Part shown: piece after piece, positions 59,495 to 64,000 of the stretch
Position numbering within the stretch: the stretch's first letter is position 1
How the letters are laid out: every line of letters starts with the position of its first letter
Assembly: GCF_003201655.1 (NCBI RefSeq)
Contig: NZ_QJJU01000001.1
Coordinates: 248,001 to 312,000, forward strand
Reading direction: 5' to 3'
Source of the DNA: Mycolicibacterium moriokaense
Lineage (GTDB): Bacteria; Actinomycetota; Actinomycetes; Mycobacteriales; Mycobacteriaceae
Length of the DNA stretch: 64,000 nucleotides
Notes under the pieces: generated by a model
The model's input: only the letters and a program-made list of their open reading frames with translations
The model's database searches: none
Told to the model about the DNA's origin: nothing
Translations under genes and position numbers: made by a program

Positions 59495-61537
59495 ATGGAA
59501 CGTCGGCTGGCTCGCTGGCCGGCGTTCCCCTATGACTGGACCGCTCGGGTCAGCCTGTGGGTCGGTGTCGTGGTGGTTGTGGCGCTGTTTGGCTGGGGCG
59601 CCTGGGAGCGGCGCTGGATCGCCGACGACGGGCTGATCGTGCTGCGCACGGTGCGAAATCTGTTGGCAGGCAACGGCCCCGTCTTCAACACCGGCGAACG
59701 CGTCGAGGCGAACACGTCGACGATCTGGACCTATCTGATCTACCTGGGCGGCTGGATCGGCGGCCCGGTCCGGCTGGAGTACGTGGCGCTTGTGGTGGCC
59801 CTGGTGCTCAGCGTTGCCGGGGTGGCCATGGCGATGCTTGGTGCAGGCCGGCTGTATGCGCCCGGCCTTCGCGGACGCCGGGCCTTGCTGCTGCCCGCAG
59901 CGGCGCTTGTCTACATCGCGGTGCCGCCTGCGCGCGACTTCGCCACCTCTGGCCTCGAAAACGGTTTGGTGCTGGCCTATTTGGGGCTGTTGTGGTGGAT
60001 GATGGTCTGCTGGTCGCAGGCGTTGCGCGCCCATTCCGTGCCGCAGCACCCTCCGATGCCGCGCAGGGGCGCGCCGCCGACGCTGCGAAGAGCACCCCTT
60101 CCTGCTGGACCGCCGCCGCCGGCCACCAACGTCGTCGGCCGATTCTTCGATGCGGCACTGGCTTTCGTGGCAGGGTTGAGTGTGCTGGTCCGTCCCGAGC
60201 TGGCGCTGGTCGGCGGGCTCGCGCTGACCATGATGCTCGTCGCGGCCCGTACCTGGCGCCGCCGCACGCTGATCATCGTCGCAGGCGGCCTGGTCCCGGT
60301 CGGCTACGAGATCTTCCGGATGGGTTACTACGGCCTGCTCTACCCGGGCACCGCGCTCGCCAAGGATGCGACGGGATCCAAATGGGCCCAAGGCTTTGTC
60401 TACCTGGCCAACTTCAACCGACCGTATCTGCTCTGGGCGCCGGCGATCCTGCTCCTCGGTCTTGGCGTGGTGGCGTTGGTCACCCGCGGGCGGCCCTGGT
60501 GGATCCGCCGCGCGACCCCACCGGGCTATAGTTGGCTGGCCCGTAGAGTTCAAAGTCCTTCCGCTGTAGTGATTTTCATCGTCGTCAGCGGTCTCCTTCA
60601 GGCGATCTACTGGATCCGTCAGGGCGGCGACTTCATGCACGGCCGGGTGCTGCTCACGCCGGTGTTCCTTCTGCTTGCGCCGGTGGCCGTGATCCCGATG
60701 GTGTTGCCCGACGGGGTCCAAATGCCCCGTGGCGCAGGCTATCTGTTCGCGGGAGCGACGGGCGTGCTGTGGTTGTCGGTGGCGATTTGGTCACTGTGGG
60801 CGGCCAATTCGCCCGGCATGGGGTCGGACGCCACCCGCGTCACCTACACCGGCATCGTCGACGAACGCCGGTTCTACTCGCAGGCCACCGGCAACGCGCA
60901 CCCGTTGACCGCCGCCGACTACCTTGACTATCCACGCATGCGGGCGGTGCTCGTTGCGCTCAACAACACCCCACAGGGTGCGCTGTTGTTGCCGTCTGGC
61001 AACTATGACCAATGGGACGTGGTGCCCGCCGTACCGCCGCCGCCTGATCTGCCCGCCGACCTGCGGAAGGACTACAAGGGGCCGCACACGGTATTTTTCA
61101 CCAACCTCGGCATGCTGGGAATGAACGTCGGGTTGGACGTGCGGGTGATCGATCAGATCGGGCTGGCAAACCCGCTGGCGGCGCACACGAGTCGGCTGGC
61201 TGACGGCCGTATCGGGCACGACAAGAACCTGTTTCCGGATTGGGCGGTAGCCGAGGGCCCGTTCCTGAAGATCCCGCCGTTCATTCCTGCCTACCTGGAT
61301 CAGGACTGGGTGGCGCAGGCCGAGGTCGCCTTGAAATGCCCCGGCACCGATGCCGTTTTGACGTCGGTCCGCGGGCCGATGGGTTTGCGACGGTTCTTCT
61401 CAAACCTGGTGCATGCACCCGAGTTCACCGGCTATCGAATCGATCGGGTGCCGCTCTACGAGCTCGTGCGCTGCGGTCTCGAGATACCCCCGCCGTCAGC
61501 GCCCCCCTACACCGGCATGCAGGCAACGGGGCCTTGA
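59495..61537 (+). CDS. aftB: terminal arabinofuranosyltransferase AftB
   Basis: 680 aa from ATG 59495, 16 bp after ubiA, with GGGTAGGAGC upstream. A GT-C protein: N-terminal membrane helices with an early acidic loop ERRWIADDGLIVLRTVRNL holding the catalytic Asp pair, and a periplasmic C-terminal domain from about 440. It adds the terminal beta-1,2 arabinofuranose from DPA. The loop around 185-225 is Pro/Arg-rich (PQHPPMPRRGAPPTLRRAP). Confidence 0.92.
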   Translation: MERRLARWPAFPYDWTARVSLWVGVVVVVALFGWGAWERRWIADDGLIVLRTVRNLLAGNGPVFNTGERVEANTSTIWTYLIYLGGWIGGPVRLEYVALVVALVLSVAGVAMAMLGAGRLYAPGLRGRRALLLPAAALVYIAVPPARDFATSGLENGLVLAYLGLLWWMMVCWSQALRAHSVPQHPPMPRRGAPPTLRRAPLPAGPPPPATNVVGRFFDAALAFVAGLSVLVRPELALVGGLALTMMLVAARTWRRRTLIIVAGGLVPVGYEIFRMGYYGLLYPGTALAKDATGSKWAQGFVYLANFNRPYLLWAPAILLLGLGVVALVTRGRPWWIRRATPPGYSWLARRVQSPSAVVIFIVVSGLLQAIYWIRQGGDFMHGRVLLTPVFLLLAPVAVIPMVLPDGVQMPRGAGYLFAGATGVLWLSVAIWSLWAANSPGMGSDATRVTYTGIVDERRFYSQATGNAHPLTAADYLDYPRMRAVLVALNNTPQGALLLPSGNYDQWDVVPAVPPPPDLPADLRKDYKGPHTVFFTNLGMLGMNVGLDVRVIDQIGLANPLAAHTSRLADGRIGHDKNLFPDWAVAEGPFLKIPPFIPAYLDQDWVAQAEVALKCPGTDAVLTSVRGPMGLRRFFSNLVHAPEFTGYRIDRVPLYELVRCGLEIPPPSAPPYTGMQATGP

Positions 61538-61555
61538 CCGTCGGCGCGTTGTTAG

Positions 61556-62806
<1,251 letters not shown>

Positions 62807-62828
62807 GCCGGTAAGACGACGCATTCGG

Positions 62829-62858
62829 CGGCGGCGATCCTCTCGGGGGTCGCCGCCG
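62829..62858 (+). terminator. terminator hairpin after fbpA
   Basis: GGCGGCGA pairs with TCGCCGCC, with inner CC/GG pairs, 20 bp after the fbpA stop. No U-tract follows. Confidence 0.5.
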
Positions 62859-62947
62859 TCCGTCGTTTCGGGAGCGGCCCGCTCCGGTGTTGTGGTTCAC
62901 TACCTTGCGGCGGGGACAGGCCAAACGACGGTGAGGCGGGGTTGCAG

Positions 62948-63826
62948 ATGCGTGGGTTGATTCGAGCGATCATGACCGTGGTACTGGCCACTGGACTGTG
63001 GACCGCTGCCGCGCCGACGGCTAACGCCGCCGTGGAAACGCTGATGGTCCCGTCGGCGGCGATGGGCCGCGACATCCCGGTCGCCTTCCAGGCCGGCGGC
63101 CCGCACATGGTCGTGCTGCTCGACGCGTTCAACGCAGGACCGGATGTGAGCAACTGGGTGACAGCGGGCAACGCGATGAACACCCTCGCAGGCAAGGGCA
63201 TCTCGGTGGCCGCGCCGGCGGGCGGCGCATGGAGCTTCTACACCGACTGGGAACAGGACGGCGGCAAGCAGTGGGAGACCTTCCTCGCCAATGAGCTGCC
63301 CGACTGGCTGGCGGCCAACAAGGGCCTTGCGCCCAACGGGCACGGCATCGTCGGCGCCGCGCAGGGCGGCACCGGCGCACTGACGCTCGCGACGTTCCAT
63401 CCGGACCGCTACCGCTTCGCAGGCTCGCTTTCGGGCTTCCTCACCCCGTCCGCGACGACTCTCAACGGTGCGATCACCGCGGGGCTGGCCGAGTTCGGCG
63501 GCGTGGACACCCGCAACATGTGGGGCCTGCCACAGCTGGGCCGGTGGAAGTGGCACGACCCCGATGTGCACGTGGCGCTGCTGGCCGACAACAACACCCG
63601 ACTGTGGGTGTACAGCCCATCCACTCTGGGCTGCAGCGATCCCGCCGCGATGATCGGCTACTGCGATCAGGCCCAGGGCAGCAACCGGACCTTCTATCAG
63701 CACTACCGCAACGTCGGCGGCCACAACGGGCACTTCGACTTCCCGGATGGCCCACAACACGACTGGGGCACCTGGTCAGGACAGCTGGGGGCGATGTCGG
63801 GCGAACTCGTCGCCACCATCAAGTAG
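62948..63826 (+). CDS. MPT51/FbpD antigen 85-like protein
   Basis: 292 aa from ATG 62948 (a TTG 6 bp earlier is possible). Signal peptide cleaved near ANAAVE, then the antigen 85 fold (LMVPSAAMGRDIPVAFQ). The nucleophile motif is GAAQGGTGALTLA, so the catalytic Ser is missing; MPT51 proteins are known non-catalytic fibronectin binders. It lies 141 bp after fbpA. Confidence 0.93.
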   Translation: MRGLIRAIMTVVLATGLWTAAAPTANAAVETLMVPSAAMGRDIPVAFQAGGPHMVVLLDAFNAGPDVSNWVTAGNAMNTLAGKGISVAAPAGGAWSFYTDWEQDGGKQWETFLANELPDWLAANKGLAPNGHGIVGAAQGGTGALTLATFHPDRYRFAGSLSGFLTPSATTLNGAITAGLAEFGGVDTRNMWGLPQLGRWKWHDPDVHVALLADNNTRLWVYSPSTLGCSDPAAMIGYCDQAQGSNRTFYQHYRNVGGHNGHFDFPDGPQHDWGTWSGQLGAMSGELVATIK

Positions 63827-63875
63827 GCACCTCACGGTCGCCGGGCCCGCCCGGCACAGCCGGTACCTTGGAGGT

Positions 63876-64000
63876 GTGCAGCAAGCCGTACGGCGCCCGG
63901 CCAGTCCGGCAAAGCTTTTCAGGTGCTCAGCAAGCTCGTTGCTGATCGCATCCTCCACCGCGCTGCTGACGGGATGCTCGGTCGCCGACGACATGATGGC
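63876..64000 (+). CDS. lipoprotein, 3' truncated by window end
   Basis: GTG 63876 opens a frame that runs to the end of the window (41 codons). A basic start, a hydrophobic stretch (SSLLIASSTALL) and the lipobox LLTGC mark a lipid-anchored exported protein. The rest is outside the window, so the function is unknown. In M. tuberculosis I recall culp6 after MPT51; this start does not resemble it. Confidence 0.65.
   Translation, partial: MQQAVRRPASPAKLFRCSASSLLIASSTALLTGCSVADDMM

Overview
The window is a GC-rich actinobacterial chromosome segment from a mycobacterium, most likely a fast-growing Mycolicibacterium. Diagnostic genes are the arabinogalactan cluster (glf, glfT2, a PAP2 phosphatase, ubiA, aftB), two antigen 85-family genes (fbpA and MPT51), erp, espR, the divergent ethA/ethR pair and a membrane-anchored Lys/Ala-rich hns. 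From memory the backbone matches the M. tuberculosis block from gltB to MPT51 (about Rv3859c to Rv3803c), read in the opposite direction; this is recall, not a database result.

Layout. 1-9.9 kb is accessory metabolism and stress: an NTF2-like tail, an SDR epimerase, a TcmP-like methyltransferase, an FAD oxidoreductase, an AlkA-like glycosylase, dps, a frameshifted aquaporin, a ClC exchanger and a thioesterase. 9.9-12.0 kb is a copper P-type ATPase behind a CsoR-like operator. 12.4-18.5 kb is gltBD. 18.5-25.3 kb has a Tat-exported deacetylase, an F420-type oxidoreductase, a PHP protein, a DinB polymerase with a consensus SOS box, and ethR/ethA. 25.3-33.1 kb has a frameshifted secreted protein, rraA, a MerR regulator, hns, copC/copD, a secreted Ser/Thr-rich protein, an ImmA-like protease with a DUF6545 membrane partner, and espR. 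33.4-36.1 kb is metal homeostasis: a GDT1-type Mn exporter behind a yybP-ykoY riboswitch, and a nickel SOD with its protease. 36.15-36.7 kb is noncoding and holds five DnaA-box-like sites. 36.7-47 kb has a rhodanese, DUF4328, glpQ, an LCP ligase, a CPBP protease, an IdeR-box gene, pheA, a phosphatase, a Cys-rich small ORF beside a large inverted repeat, a zincin, a septum-formation protein and serS. 47-54.7 kb has a PH-like protein, an MBL-Rieske fusion, a phosphotransferase, two acyltransferases, a HAD hydrolase, a PGRP amidase and erp. 54.9-63.8 kb is galactan/arabinan assembly and mycolyltransfer, ending in a truncated lipoprotein gene.

How the genes work together. The last 9 kb forms a tight operon-like run: glf makes UDP-Galf, glfT2 polymerises galactan, the PAP2 phosphatase and UbiA make decaprenyl-phosphoribose for arabinan, AftB caps arabinan and FbpA adds mycolates. 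Many starts carry a TANNNT box 6-7 nt upstream, the mark of leaderless mycobacterial transcripts. Two genes are broken by an extra base in the same CCGGGGGCAC context, so assembly error must be excluded before calling either a pseudogene.
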